From Bordetella parapertussis (GTDB taxonomy: Bacteria; Pseudomonadota; Gammaproteobacteria; Burkholderiales; SG8-41): a DNA stretch of 38,834 bases. A program made the translations under genes and the position numbers. The DNA lies in NCBI GenBank assembly GCA_945901405.1, contig CAMDLH010000040.1, positions 1-38,834 of the forward strand, written 5' to 3'. Shown piece after piece: positions 24,610 through 32,833 of this stretch. The notes under the pieces were generated by a model. The model ran no database searches and was not told the origin of the DNA. It saw nothing but the letters and a program-made list of their open reading frames with translations. Within the stretch, counting starts at the first letter, position 1; every line of letters starts with the position of its first letter.

Positions 24610-25821
24610 ATGTTCGACATCCGCCTGAACGACGAGCAGCGCGCCTATCGGGAACTCGCCCGCGAGTTTGCGCAGAACGAAATCAAACCCATTGCGCTGG
24701 AACTCGACAAGAAGCCGAACTGGGAAGACCGCATTCCGTGGGAGGTTTTGAAAAAAGGTTCCAAGCTCGGCTTTCGCACTTTTGCGCTGAGTGAAGAAAA
24801 CGGCGGCGCGGGTGCGTCCGACCACCTCACCGCCTGTTTGATTGCCGAGGAGCTGGCCGCCGCCGACATCGGCACGGCGTATTACTACATGCTGACGGCG
24901 CGTCGCGCGCGCGACTGGTTCGAGTTGCGCATGACGCAGGAGCAGCGCGATTATTTTCTGCCGAAGTTTTTGAACGATGATCTTTACTTCACCACGGTGG
25001 CGATTCACGAGCCCGACACGGATCTGGGCTTTGACTACTACACCGAGACGCCCGATACCGCGCGCTTTAAAACGCGCGCGGTCGAGCAACCCGACGGCTC
25101 GTGGCTCATCAACGGCGCGAAAAACTTTCAGACTGTCGGTTATCTTGCGAAGCTACTGGTGGTGATGGCGCAGACGCCTGCCGGGGCGAGACCGTTCTTG
25201 GTCGAGGGCGATTCTCCAGGTCTGGTGCGCCACCCGATGTCCAAGATCGGCAGGCGCATCGGCGACAACGCGGAAATATTTTTCGATAACGTGCGCGTGC
25301 CCAAGGGCCGCATCCTCCCGCCCAATCCGCCGGGGCGCACTGACATCGGCACGCACGTCACCATCGCCGCGATCACCCTCGGCTTGGGACGCGCGGCACT
25401 GGAAGAAACGATCAAGTACACCCAGGAGCGCGTCTCCGGGGGCAAGCCCATCATCCAGCATCAGGCGGTGGGACTCACCATCGCCGATATGGCGATGAAC
25501 CTCGAGGCGGCGCGGCGGCTGATCTGGACGGCGGCATGGGCGAAGGATCACGCGGAAGCGTTCGCCGACGGCAGCGCGGAGTATCAGCCCTACGAGATGA
25601 TGGCGCTGGCCTTCACCGGCACTGCGGTGCAACGCTTGACCGAGCAAGGCATGGAGTTTTTCGGCGGCATGGGAGTGGTGCAAGGCATGCCGATTGAAAA
25701 ATATGTGCGCGATGCGCTGGTGCAGAAACACATCTCGTTCCCGTATCCATCGCGCTACAAAATCACCGAGGCGCTCACTGGCTACAAACGCAAGGTCTTG
25801 CCGTTTTTGGGCAACACCTGA
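24610..25821 (+). CDS. acyl-CoA dehydrogenase family protein
   Basis: This 403-residue flavoprotein has the three-part dehydrogenase fold: an N-terminal helical domain (FDIRLNDEQRAYRELAREFA), a middle beta domain with IHEPDTDLGFDYYTE, NGAKNFQTVG and EIFFDNVRVPKGR, and a C-terminal helical domain with EETIKYTQERVSGGKPIIQH, EQGMEFFGGMGVVQGMPIEK and YVRDA. The usual YEGT motif carrying the catalytic Glu is absent; the sequence there reads HISFPYPSRYKI. The alternative Glu position of isovaleryl-type enzymes is not visible either, so its reaction may be atypical. A strong AGGGAG lies eight bases before the chosen start. It converges with the second LLM gene, with seven bases between. Confidence 0.85.
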   Translation: MFDIRLNDEQRAYRELAREFAQNEIKPIALELDKKPNWEDRIPWEVLKKGSKLGFRTFALSEENGGAGASDHLTACLIAEELAAADIGTAYYYMLTARRARDWFELRMTQEQRDYFLPKFLNDDLYFTTVAIHEPDTDLGFDYYTETPDTARFKTRAVEQPDGSWLINGAKNFQTVGYLAKLLVVMAQTPAGARPFLVEGDSPGLVRHPMSKIGRRIGDNAEIFFDNVRVPKGRILPPNPPGRTDIGTHVTIAAITLGLGRAALEETIKYTQERVSGGKPIIQHQAVGLTIADMAMNLEAARRLIWTAAWAKDHAEAFADGSAEYQPYEMMALAFTGTAVQRLTEQGMEFFGGMGVVQGMPIEKYVRDALVQKHISFPYPSRYKITEALTGYKRKVLPFLGNT

Positions 25822-25828
25822 TACCGCG

Positions 25829-26869
25829 CTACAACACGCTCTCGGCCACCAGCCGCAAAGCGGCAGCGTCGGACTTCATCAGTATCAGGGTGCCGACACT
25901 GCCGCGTTGCCCGGCGGCTTTCCACACTTGCAGGCGCTCGCGTATGCGCGCGGGCGTGCCCACCAGCGCCACCGCGTCGACCAGACGATCCGGCACCGCG
26001 GCGGCGGCCTCGGCTTTCTTGCCGGCGAGATATAAATCCTGAATCGTCTTTGCCTCGGCCTCGTAGCCCAGACGTACCGCGTAGTCATTGTAGAAATTCT
26101 TGCCGCGCGCGCCCATGCCGCCGACGTATAGCGCGAGCCAATCCTTCACCGGCCGGCGGCACGCGGCAAGATCGTCACCGATGTGCACGGGCACGAAAGG
26201 CGCTATGTCGAACTGCGTTAAATCCTGTGCACGGCCCGCGCGCTGCATGCCGGCGCGCACGTGCGTTTCGATCAGATCGGCGCGCTCCGGGTCCATCAAC
26301 AGCGGCAGCACGCCGTCGCCCACCTCGCCCGCGCACGCCAGCCCGGCGGGGCTTACCGCAGCCGTGTAGATTTTCATGTCGCGACGGCCATGCTGGATGC
26401 ATTTGAGCGGCTTGCCAAGCCCTGTGGAGCCATGCCCGGTGTAGGGTATCTGGTAGTGCTCGCCCTGATACGTGAGCGGCGCCTCGCGCGCCAGCACCGC
26501 GCGCACGATCGTGATGTATTCCTTCAGGCGCGTGAGCGGTTTGCCGTAGGGCACGCCGTACCAGCCCTCGATCACCTGCGGGCCGGAGGGGCCGAGTCCC
26601 AGGATAAAACGCCCGTTGGTTAGCGCATCCAGCGTCATCGCCGTCATCGCGGTCAACGCGGGGGCGCGCGCGGGTGTCTGTAAAATCGACGAGCCGAGCT
26701 TGATGCGCGTGGTCTGCCCGCCCAGCCACGCAAGCCGGGTCACCGCGTCAACGCCGTACGATTCACCGCACCAGGTGGAATCGAATCCGAGCCGCTCCGC
26801 CTCGCGCACCAGCGCGATCAATGCCGGGCCGTCGGCGCCACCCGTTGTCAAACCAAGACGCAATGCCAT
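25829..26869 (-). CDS. LLM-class flavin-dependent oxidoreductase
   Basis: This 346-residue luciferase-like TIM barrel resembles methylene-tetrahydromethanopterin reductase-type members. Seen are AERLGFDSTWCGESYGVDAV, TTRIKLGSSILQTPARAPAL, DALTNGRFILGLGPSGPQV, EGWYGVPYGKPLTRLKEYI, KIYTAAVSPAGLACAGEVGD and a C-terminal segment beginning DAVALVGTPARIRERL. It differs from the 19.8 kb LLM protein in length and motifs, so it is not a recent duplicate. AGGGAG precedes the start. Cofactor (F420 or FMN) and substrate cannot be decided. Confidence 0.87.
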   Translation of the reverse strand: MALRLGLTTGGADGPALIALVREAERLGFDSTWCGESYGVDAVTRLAWLGGQTTRIKLGSSILQTPARAPALTAMTAMTLDALTNGRFILGLGPSGPQVIEGWYGVPYGKPLTRLKEYITIVRAVLAREAPLTYQGEHYQIPYTGHGSTGLGKPLKCIQHGRRDMKIYTAAVSPAGLACAGEVGDGVLPLLMDPERADLIETHVRAGMQRAGRAQDLTQFDIAPFVPVHIGDDLAACRRPVKDWLALYVGGMGARGKNFYNDYAVRLGYEAEAKTIQDLYLAGKKAEAAAAVPDRLVDAVALVGTPARIRERLQVWKAAGQRGSVGTLILMKSDAAALRLVAESVL

Positions 26870-26945
26870 GTTGTACTCCCTGCAAGTGTTGCGACTAGTA
26901 AAGCGACACGTTAGTTTCGATACGTGTCACGTCCAATCAATTCGT

Positions 26946-27049
26946 CCCCTCCCTTGCGCGCAGTTTGCGCGGGGGAGGGTTAGGGTGGGGGAGATGAGTC
27001 GCGCCACTGCTCACCCCCATCCCAGCCTTCCCCCGCAAACGGGGGAAGG
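26946..27049. repeat. G/C-run palindromic intergenic element
   Basis: Two hairpins sit about 50 bases apart: CCCTCCC pairing with GGGAGGG around a GCGC-rich centre, and a perfect ten-base stem CCTTCCCCCG / CGGGGGAAGG with a four-base loop. The segment between them (AGGGTTAGGGTGGGGG and CACCCCCATCCCAGCC) is also self-complementary, so the whole can form a branched cruciform. Elements of this look are common between genes in proteobacteria. The rest of the 422-base spacer between the LLM and Bug genes holds nothing I can name. Confidence 0.6.
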
Positions 27050-27291
27050 AGCAGATTTGCGGCGCGGTCAGCATATCTCTAAATTTAAGTGTCGTAACAC
27101 CAGCCGCGAAGCGTGATGAACGCCTACTGAATCCGTAATTTCAATCCCGAGGTGATTTTCGCCCATTTCCGAACCTCCCGGCGCATGATCACGGCGAGGT
27201 TTTCTTACGCTTGTTCTGTGTGTTCCGCGGTGAATCGCCTTTAAGTTACGTCTTTGAACGCCGTACCCTCCGTGGCAAAAAAAGGCATGCC

Positions 27292-28278
27292 CTACTCCGC
27301 GCGCATGCCGCGCTCCTTGATCACGCGCCGCCACTTGTCCATTTCGGAGAGCACGAACTTCGCCGCTTCTGTGTGCGAGCTGGCGATGACTTCGCCACCA
27401 TCGCGCGCCATGCGCTCGACAATATCGGGTGAGCGCATGGCCTTGACGATGTGCTCATTGAGTAGCGCCACCACAGCGGGCGGCGTGCCTGCCGGCGCCG
27501 ACATGATCTGCCACGGCGTGAAGTCGTAGCCCGGCACGCCGGCTTCGGCAATCGTCGGCACATCGGGGATCGCCGCCGAACGCTTGGCGCTGGTGACGCC
27601 CAACGCGCGGATGCGGCCTGCCTTCACGTAAGGAATCACCGCCACCACGTTGGGCCAGTTGATGCCGACTTCACCCGCAAGATTGGCGATTGCCGCCGGC
27701 CCGCCGCCCTTGTAATGAATGGCGACGATCTCAATCTTGGCGAGGTAATTGAACAACTCGCCCGCGATATGGTGATTGGAGCCCGGCCCCGATGACGCGT
27801 AGTTGAGCGCGCCGGGACGCGCGCGGGCAAGCTGCAACATCTCGCGCACGCTGCGCACCGGCACCGACGGATGCACCGCCAGCATCGCGGGGGAGGAGGC
27901 CAGTATCGACAGCGGCGCGAAATCCTTCGCCGAGTCGTATGACATGCGGCTGTAGAGAAAACCGTTGGTGACATACGGCAGCGTGTTCGCCACCAGGGTG
28001 TAGCCATCGGGCGTTGCGCGCGCGGCGAGCTCCATGCCGATGTTGCCGGATGCGCCGGAGCGATTGTCGATCACCACTTGCTGGCCGAGCGACTCGGAAA
28101 GCTTGGGCGCGATCATGCGCGCGATCACATCGACACTGCCGCCGGGTGGGAAGGGCGAAATGATGCGCACGGCCTTGTTGGGATAGGCCTGCGCGTGGGC
28201 GCTACCCGCACTCAGCGCGCCAGCCGCCGATGACAGCGCCAACACGACGACGGTGCTCGAAATAATGTACTTGTGCAT
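27292..28278 (-). CDS. Bug/TctC-family periplasmic solute-binding protein
   Basis: This 328-residue protein has a signal peptide ending SAGSAHAQA, then YPNKAVRIISPFPPGGSVD with the binding Asp, VIDNRSGASGNIGMELAARA, TPDGYTLVA, KDFAPLSILA, RARPGALNYASSGPGSNHH, IHYKGGGPAAIANLAGEV and DVPTIAEAGVPGYDF. It is a typical Bug receptor. GGAGGG precedes the start. It stands alone on the minus strand and is divergent from the hydrolase-permease operon, with a 580-base spacer. No tripartite membrane subunits accompany it. Confidence 0.94.
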   Translation of the reverse strand: MHKYIISSTVVVLALSSAAGALSAGSAHAQAYPNKAVRIISPFPPGGSVDVIARMIAPKLSESLGQQVVIDNRSGASGNIGMELAARATPDGYTLVANTLPYVTNGFLYSRMSYDSAKDFAPLSILASSPAMLAVHPSVPVRSVREMLQLARARPGALNYASSGPGSNHHIAGELFNYLAKIEIVAIHYKGGGPAAIANLAGEVGINWPNVVAVIPYVKAGRIRALGVTSAKRSAAIPDVPTIAEAGVPGYDFTPWQIMSAPAGTPPAVVALLNEHIVKAMRSPDIVERMARDGGEVIASSHTEAAKFVLSEMDKWRRVIKERGMRAE

Positions 28279-28406
28279 GCGCCCTCCGGCATTCTCAGAA
28301 AAGGCGAGTGAAATATAAACAATTGATTTTATTGAATAATTTTATTCCCGCAATACCGGAATATGGCCGGGATAAAACGATCCGCGCCGTTTTTGAATGA
28401 CGACGA

Positions 28407-28550
28407 ATGCACATATACATTGCAATGGTCGTGCTGGCAACCTCGACGCTGCCCATCGGCAACGCTATGTATGCGCCAACTACCGGAGCCGACGCGGCAC
28501 GCGCAGTGCCGTGTCAAAACCTAAATGGCATCTCTTGCACACGGCGTTAA
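28407..28550 (+). CDS. possible small secreted peptide (very uncertain)
   Basis: A 47-codon frame begins with a run that looks like a signal peptide (MHIYIAMVVLATSTLPIGNA), followed by a short polar tail with two cysteines (CQNLNGISC). There is no clear ribosome binding site and I know no homologue. It is the only frame in the Bug-hydrolase spacer with protein-like character. The rest of that spacer contains the NtrC-like and sigma-54 sites listed next. Confidence 0.2.
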   Translation: MHIYIAMVVLATSTLPIGNAMYAPTTGADAARAVPCQNLNGISCTRR

Positions 28551-28660
28551 TGCAGGAAGCCCGCCGAAGATTGTTCCTGCGAATGGCTGACGAATACGGT
28601 TTTGTAATTTCAAACTGATACCAAGGCTTCACGCAATGCAAACGAAGGCGTATCCCGGAG

Positions 28661-28677
28661 AGCACCAACATGGCGCG
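28661..28677 (+). promoter_or_regulatory. NtrC-like enhancer site upstream of the hydrolase-permease operon
   Basis: AGCACCAACATGGCGCG matches 13 of 17 positions of the NtrC consensus TGCACCAAAATGGTGCA, including GCACCA and TGG at the right spacing. Its centre is about 136 bases before the start site predicted from the sigma-54 promoter, a normal enhancer distance. Confidence 0.5.
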
Positions 28678-28778
28678 GATCTGAACAGTTGTGCCCAGAC
28701 TTGAACATCGCGAAGTCTCCGCCGGGCCTTGATATTTCCGTCAGCAGCCATTGTTGCGCCGATGCCCTTGATCAGCGC

Positions 28779-28794
28779 TGGCTCGAATCTTGCG
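28779..28794 (+). promoter_or_regulatory. sigma-54 promoter for the cysteine hydrolase-permease operon
   Basis: TGGCTCGAATCTTGCG fits the sigma-54 consensus TGGCACG-N4-TTGC with one mismatch and has the invariant GG-N10-GC spacing. Transcription would begin near 28805, giving a leader of about 54 bases to the ATG at 28859. The site also argues against any translation start further upstream. Confidence 0.6.
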
Positions 28795-28858
28795 AGATAA
28801 AGGTTACCAAGGCGCCGCAACAATTTTTGCGGGCTATTCGAGCAATAAACTTTCGACC

Positions 28859-29545
28859 ATGAGTCGTGCAGCCGTCATGGCAGCCATCACCATCGATGCC
28901 GAACCCGAGACGATTAGCATCGATCCCGCGCGCACGGCGATCATGTTTATCGACATGCAACGCGATTTTCTCGAGTCTGGCGGCTTCGGGGAATCGCTGG
29001 GCAACGACGTGTCGTTGCTGGCCAAGGCGGTGGCGCCTTGCGCGGCATTGCTTGGACGCGCGCGTGAATCAGGCATGTTGGTTATTCATACGCGCGAAGG
29101 CCATCGGGCCGACATGAGCGATGCGCCGCCCGCAAAGGTGGTGCGCGGCGCACCACATCTGCGCATCGGCGCGCACGGGCCCATGGGCCGCATCCTGATT
29201 CGGGGTGAAGCGGGGCACGACATCGTGCCCGCGCTCTACCCGCGTTCGGGCGAGCCCGTTATCGACAAGCCCGGCAAAGGCGCCTTCTACGCCACCGATT
29301 TGCACGCCATATTGATTAACCATTCGATTGAAAACCTCATCGTGTGCGGCGTGACCACGGAGGTCTGCGTGCATACCACGGTGCGCGAAGCCAACGACAG
29401 GGGCTATCGCTGCATCGTGCCGGGTGATTGCTGTGCATCTTACTTTCCGGAGTTTCACGAAGTCGGGCTGCGAATGATCAAGGCGCAGGGCGGAATTTTT
29501 GGCTGGGTGTCGGATTCGGCACGGATATTGGCGGCGCTTGGGTAG
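28859..29545 (+). CDS. cysteine hydrolase of the isochorismatase superfamily, biuret hydrolase-like
   Basis: This 228-residue amidohydrolase has the Asp-Lys-Cys triad of the superfamily: Asp32 (MFIDMQRDF), Lys140 ([14 protein letters not shown]) and Cys170 ([20 protein letters not shown]). The segments [26 protein letters not shown] and [13 protein letters not shown] closely match my memory of biuret hydrolase (BiuH), which splits biuret to allophanate and ammonia. Close relatives with other amide or ureide substrates cannot be excluded. The start is the ATG after the predicted transcription start; there is no strong Shine-Dalgarno, and a Met six codons later is possible. It is followed after 50 bases by a permease gene, under a shared sigma-54/NtrC-type promoter. 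Confidence 0.85.
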   Translation: MSRAAVMAAITIDAEPETISIDPARTAIMFIDMQRDFLESGGFGESLGNDVSLLAKAVAPCAALLGRARESGMLVIHTREGHRADMSDAPPAKVVRGAPHLRIGAHGPMGRILIRGEAGHDIVPALYPRSGEPVIDKPGKGAFYATDLHAILINHSIENLIVCGVTTEVCVHTTVREANDRGYRCIVPGDCCASYFPEFHEVGLRMIKAQGGIFGWVSDSARILAALG

Positions 29546-29595
29546 CAGCGACGCCGGATGATTTTGATAACACGCAACGAAAAGGGAGAACCACG

Positions 29596-31200
29596 ATGAA
29601 TACAAGCAAATTCAACCCGGCCTTCAAGCCGGCTTTATGGGCGCCTGGAGACTGGAACGCTTTTTTCGGGTTCGGCACCAATATTCTCGTCAACATGCTG
29701 ACGTTGACGGCCTTGTTGCGCTATGTGCTGAAAATGCCCGACGACATTGTGTTCGGGCGCATATTGCCGGCCACCGGGCTGATGCTGTTTCTGAGCACGA
29801 TGTATTACGCGTGGCTTGCGTACAAACTGGCCAGGGAGACCGGACGTAACGACGTCTGCGCCTTGCCGTCCGGCATCAGCGTGCCGCACATGTTCATCGT
29901 GGTGTTTGTCATCATGATGCCGATTGCCGCCAAGACCGGCGACCCCATCAAAGGCTGGGAAGCGGGACTGGCCTGGGTGTTTATCCAAAGCTTCGTGCTG
30001 ATGGCCGGCGGCTACATCGCGCCGTGGATCCGCAAAATAACGCCACGCGCGGCATTGCTGGGTGCGTTGGCGGGGGTTTCCATCGCATTCATCTCGATGC
30101 GTCCGTCGCTGGAGATGTACATGACGCCGGTGATTGGTGTCGTGTGCTTCGCCATTTTGCTTGCAAGCTGGTTTGGGGGCGTGCGTTACTTCAAAGGCAT
30201 GCCGGCGGGTCTGGTGGCGATCATCGTGGGTTCAATCATCGCGTGGGGATCCACCGCCGTGGGGCTGAACTTCGGTGGCATGAGTGTCGCCAATCTGGGC
30301 GCTTCTTTCGCCACCTTTGGATTTTCATTTCCCCTGCCGGTATTGGGCCATGTTTTCTCGGGGTTTGAGTTTCTTGGGGTTATTCTGGTCACCGCCATAC
30401 CGTTCGGCATCTATGACCTGGTGGAGGCCATGGACAACGTCGAAAGCGCGGCCGCCGGTGGTGATAACTACCCAACCACGCGCGTGCTGACCGCTGACGG
30501 CGCGGTCAGCCTGATTGGCTGCCTGATGGGCAATCCGTTCATCAATGCGGTGTACATCGGACACCCGGGCTGGAAGGCGATTGGCGGACGCATCGGCTAT
30601 TCCGCCGCCACCGGCGTCATGGTGCTGATCTTGTCCTGCTTCGGCATACTGGCGTTGATGATGGCCGCCATTCCGGTCGTTGCCATTTCACCCATCCTGC
30701 TCTACATCGGCATGCTGATCGGCGCGCAGGCATTTCAGGAAACCCCAAAAAACCATGCGCCGGCCGTCATTCTCTCGTTGGTGCCGCAGGTGGCGGCGTG
30801 GGGCAAGTTACAGATCGACAGCGCGCTCGGCGCGGCGGGCACCAATGCCGCGGCCGTGGGTCTCGACAAACTGGGGCAGGTCGGCGTGCTCTATCATGGA
30901 CTGGAGGTGCTGGGCAGCGGTGCGATTCTTGTCAGCCTGATTCTCGCAGCGGTTTCGGCATGCATCATCGACAAGGCGTATACGAGAGCCGCCGGGTTTG
31001 CGCTCGCCGGCGCCGCACTGACATTCTTCGGCTTCATGCACAGCGAAGCGATAGGCATAGGCAAAATGCCTCTGGTCGCCATCAGTTATCTGGGCGTCGC
31101 CGTGATTCTGTTCTGGTGCGCAAAGACGCAGACCGACATGCCTGCCGAGAGCGAAAAACCCGCGGTTGACGGCACGCACAGAGTGGCCACGACGAAATAA
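29596..31200 (+). CDS. NCS2/AzgA-like permease
   Basis: This 534-residue inner-membrane protein has about 12-13 hydrophobic segments. Features of the xanthine/uracil permease superfamily include FFGFGTNILVNMLTLTALLR near the N-terminus, DVCALPSGISVPHMF, FGIYDLVEAMDNVESAAAGG and MGNPFINAVYIGHPGWKAIG. The EAMDNVESA region corresponds to the substrate-binding helix of NCS2 proteins. It would import a purine, ureide or related nitrogen compound by ion symport. AAGGGAGAA precedes the start, and it is the second gene of the hydrolase operon, so the hydrolase substrate and the permease cargo are probably the same or connected. Confidence 0.85.
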   Translation: MNTSKFNPAFKPALWAPGDWNAFFGFGTNILVNMLTLTALLRYVLKMPDDIVFGRILPATGLMLFLSTMYYAWLAYKLARETGRNDVCALPSGISVPHMFIVVFVIMMPIAAKTGDPIKGWEAGLAWVFIQSFVLMAGGYIAPWIRKITPRAALLGALAGVSIAFISMRPSLEMYMTPVIGVVCFAILLASWFGGVRYFKGMPAGLVAIIVGSIIAWGSTAVGLNFGGMSVANLGASFATFGFSFPLPVLGHVFSGFEFLGVILVTAIPFGIYDLVEAMDNVESAAAGGDNYPTTRVLTADGAVSLIGCLMGNPFINAVYIGHPGWKAIGGRIGYSAATGVMVLILSCFGILALMMAAIPVVAISPILLYIGMLIGAQAFQETPKNHAPAVILSLVPQVAAWGKLQIDSALGAAGTNAAAVGLDKLGQVGVLYHGLEVLGSGAILVSLILAAVSACIIDKAYTRAAGFALAGAALTFFGFMHSEAIGIGKMPLVAISYLGVAVILFWCAKTQTDMPAESEKPAVDGTHRVATTK

Positions 31201-31218
31201 GATTGCCCTGAGATACTC

Positions 31219-31263
31219 AAAAAAAACGCGCCGCGTGCCATTTTCTGAAATGGCCGCGGCGCG
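31219..31263 (-). terminator. rho-independent terminator of the porin gene
   Basis: On the minus strand a stem of CGCGCCGC with GCGGCGCG, plus an inner stem AAATGGC/GCCATTT, is followed by eight Ts. It lies 22 bases past the porin stop. The plus strand has no T-run, so it serves the porin; the convergent permease transcript also ends in this 84-base spacer. Confidence 0.85.
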
Positions 31264-31284
31264 CATTCACTCCGTCAAATACGA

Positions 31285-32505
31285 TCAGTACTGCAACTGC
31301 ACGCCCAGCGTGAACATGCTGCGGTCACGTAGCGCGACGGCAAGGCGGCTGTCTTCCAGCTTCGAATACATTGCCGTGACTTTCGCGTTCGGGCCCTTGA
31401 TGATGTAGTTCAACCCGAAATCCGTGGTCTTGGCCGTGGTATTGCTCAGCGAGCGGTCAAATTTCTGATAGCGCACGAAGGGCTGGAATTGCCCCCAGCC
31501 GACTACCTGCGAAAACAAAAATGCGCCCCCAAGCAAATAGGCCTTACCATCAACTTGACCGCCAATATTGTCGTTAGAGGCCACGCCGCAAGCCGGCGCG
31601 CCAGGTTCTCCGGAACCGCAATCAACGGCGCCAAGCTTGTACTTGTAGTAAGCCGCTTCGAAAGTCGGGACGCCAGCCGAGAATTTCTTCTCCAGCAATA
31701 CGTCGGCGCTCCATACTTTCAGTTTGCCCGGAGTAGCAGCGCTACCCACGCCATCCGTTTGCGTGAACCCCGCCAAGGCCACCGTGAAGATATCCTTGCC
31801 ACCGCCGTACCAACCGCCCGTGTAGTGGGCAGGCGCGGGCTCCGGATCCCAGATATTAAAGGCAAGGCGTCCCGCGTAGAGCAACTTGTCGGACTGGCCG
31901 GAGAGTCCGGCGGCCTTGTTGTGCCCCTCGAATACGCCGCCCGAATAGACGACCTTGCCGCTAAAGGGCTTGCCCCAGACCATCACGCCATTGTCGCGGC
32001 CAACCGCGAGATTGGGATAATTTGATGCCGTGCCAGGATAAGACCACGGCAGCGCAAAGAACGGGCCGTAAAGATTGGCTCTGTCGCTGGGCGGCAGCAT
32101 GCGCCCCATCCAGATATTGAATTCCGGCGCAAACTCAAATTGGACAATGGCATCCATGACACGAATGCTGTCGCCGCCGCTGTTGGCGGGGCCGCCGGTG
32201 CGCTCGGTGTTGAAGGTAGCCTTAATGACCTTGCCGTAATGGCCGCCGAGGTACAGTCTGACATTATCCAACGAAAAGTCGTTGGATCGCGATGTGCCAT
32301 TGGGTGCGCCTTTTTCAAGGCTGGTATAGCTGGTCCGGATGCCGAATCCCAATGTAACGCCGGCATCGTCTCCAAGTTTTAGTTCGGCGCCCGCGTTCGC
32401 GCTTTGCGCCGCGCCGAGCAATGACAATGAGAGCAGCGCGGCCGATACAGCGCCTCGAAGCTTAAGGATGGATTTTTTGATCTGTGGTCGGCGAACGGAA
32501 TTCAT
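31285..32505 (-). CDS. outer-membrane porin (OprP/FmdC-like)
   Basis: This 406-residue protein has a long signal peptide ending near AAQSANAGAEL. A beta-rich body follows, with alternating patterns (DFSLDNVRLYLGGHYGKVIK, ATFNTERTGG, FNIWMGRMLPPSDRANLYGP) and an aromatic C-terminus, FTLGVQLQY, the signature for outer-membrane insertion. The R-x-Y-x-G and GRxxPP segments are like phosphate-selective and short-chain-amide porins. FmdC-type porins are known beside urea/amide ABC importers, matching the divergent urt operon. AAGGAG precedes the start. A sigma-54 promoter and a strong terminator frame it as a single-gene unit. Confidence 0.88.
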   Translation of the reverse strand: MNSVRRPQIKKSILKLRGAVSAALLSLSLLGAAQSANAGAELKLGDDAGVTLGFGIRTSYTSLEKGAPNGTSRSNDFSLDNVRLYLGGHYGKVIKATFNTERTGGPANSGGDSIRVMDAIVQFEFAPEFNIWMGRMLPPSDRANLYGPFFALPWSYPGTASNYPNLAVGRDNGVMVWGKPFSGKVVYSGGVFEGHNKAAGLSGQSDKLLYAGRLAFNIWDPEPAPAHYTGGWYGGGKDIFTVALAGFTQTDGVGSAATPGKLKVWSADVLLEKKFSAGVPTFEAAYYKYKLGAVDCGSGEPGAPACGVASNDNIGGQVDGKAYLLGGAFLFSQVVGWGQFQPFVRYQKFDRSLSNTTAKTTDFGLNYIIKGPNAKVTAMYSKLEDSRLAVALRDRSMFTLGVQLQY

Positions 32506-32585
32506 GCGAAGGCTCCTTGATAATCAGAATTAATATTGAATTTTATGCACTATGACAAAAGCATTGAGTGCACTATGTTAGACAG

Positions 32586-32601
32586 AGCAGCTTTCATGCC
32601 A
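32586..32601 (-). promoter_or_regulatory. sigma-54 promoter for the porin
   Basis: On the minus strand TGGCATGAAAGCTGCT has GG-N10-GC and matches TGGCACG-N4-TTGCT closely (T for C, and C for T, as only changes). Transcription would begin near 32575, giving a 70-base leader. Except for the spacer it is the same sequence as the urt promoter. Confidence 0.6.
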
Positions 32602-32611
32602 CAAAACTTTT

Positions 32612-32628
32612 CGCACCATATTGGAGCC
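32612..32628. promoter_or_regulatory. NtrC-like site near the porin promoter
   Basis: CGCACCATATTGGAGCC keeps GCACCA and TGG..GC of the NtrC consensus (12 of 17). It is only about 45 bases from the predicted porin start, closer than usual for an activating enhancer, so it may be auxiliary or inhibitory. Confidence 0.3.
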
Positions 32629-32784
32629 TGCGCCAGCACCAAGGGCTCGCGTAGAAAGGCTTTTTCGCGACGAACAAGCCGGTAATCCGGATTGCACTTG
32701 GCGCAAAACTTTCTTGCGACGTGGAGTTGACTTCATGAGCGCGACGACAAAGTGCGACACTTTGTGGGCAAGAATGGCGGAAAA

Positions 32785-32801
32785 TGCACCAAAATAGATT
32801 G
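32785..32801. promoter_or_regulatory. NtrC-like enhancer site (distal)
   Basis: TGCACCAAAATAGATTG has a perfect left half (the first 11 bases) of the NtrC consensus and a poor right half. Its centre is about 157 bases before the urt start and about 218 before the porin start, so it could serve both. Confidence 0.4.
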
Positions 32802-32833
32802 ATCGCCCTATTTTGAAGCGTATATTTTTCGTG

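Noticed and set aside
28435-28450. Another GG-N10-GC match (TGGCAACCTCGACGCT) as a sigma-54 promoter
   Set aside because: The -12 region lacks TTGC, it lies over 400 bases from the hydrolase start, and a far better match is at 28779.
28629-28823. 64-codon minus-strand frame as a gene or transposase remnant
   Set aside because: No motif, no ribosome binding site, and it overlaps the sigma-54 and NtrC-like sites.
32546-32577. Direct repeat TGCACTATG twice, as a pair of NtrC half sites
   Set aside because: The spacing does not fit the TGCAC-N7-GTGCA dyad, and the repeats fall at or just after the predicted porin start site.
32692-32706. Dyad TTGCACTTGGCGCAA as an NtrC site
   Set aside because: The half sites are four bases too close for NtrC; it may be another regulator's site, but nothing supports one.
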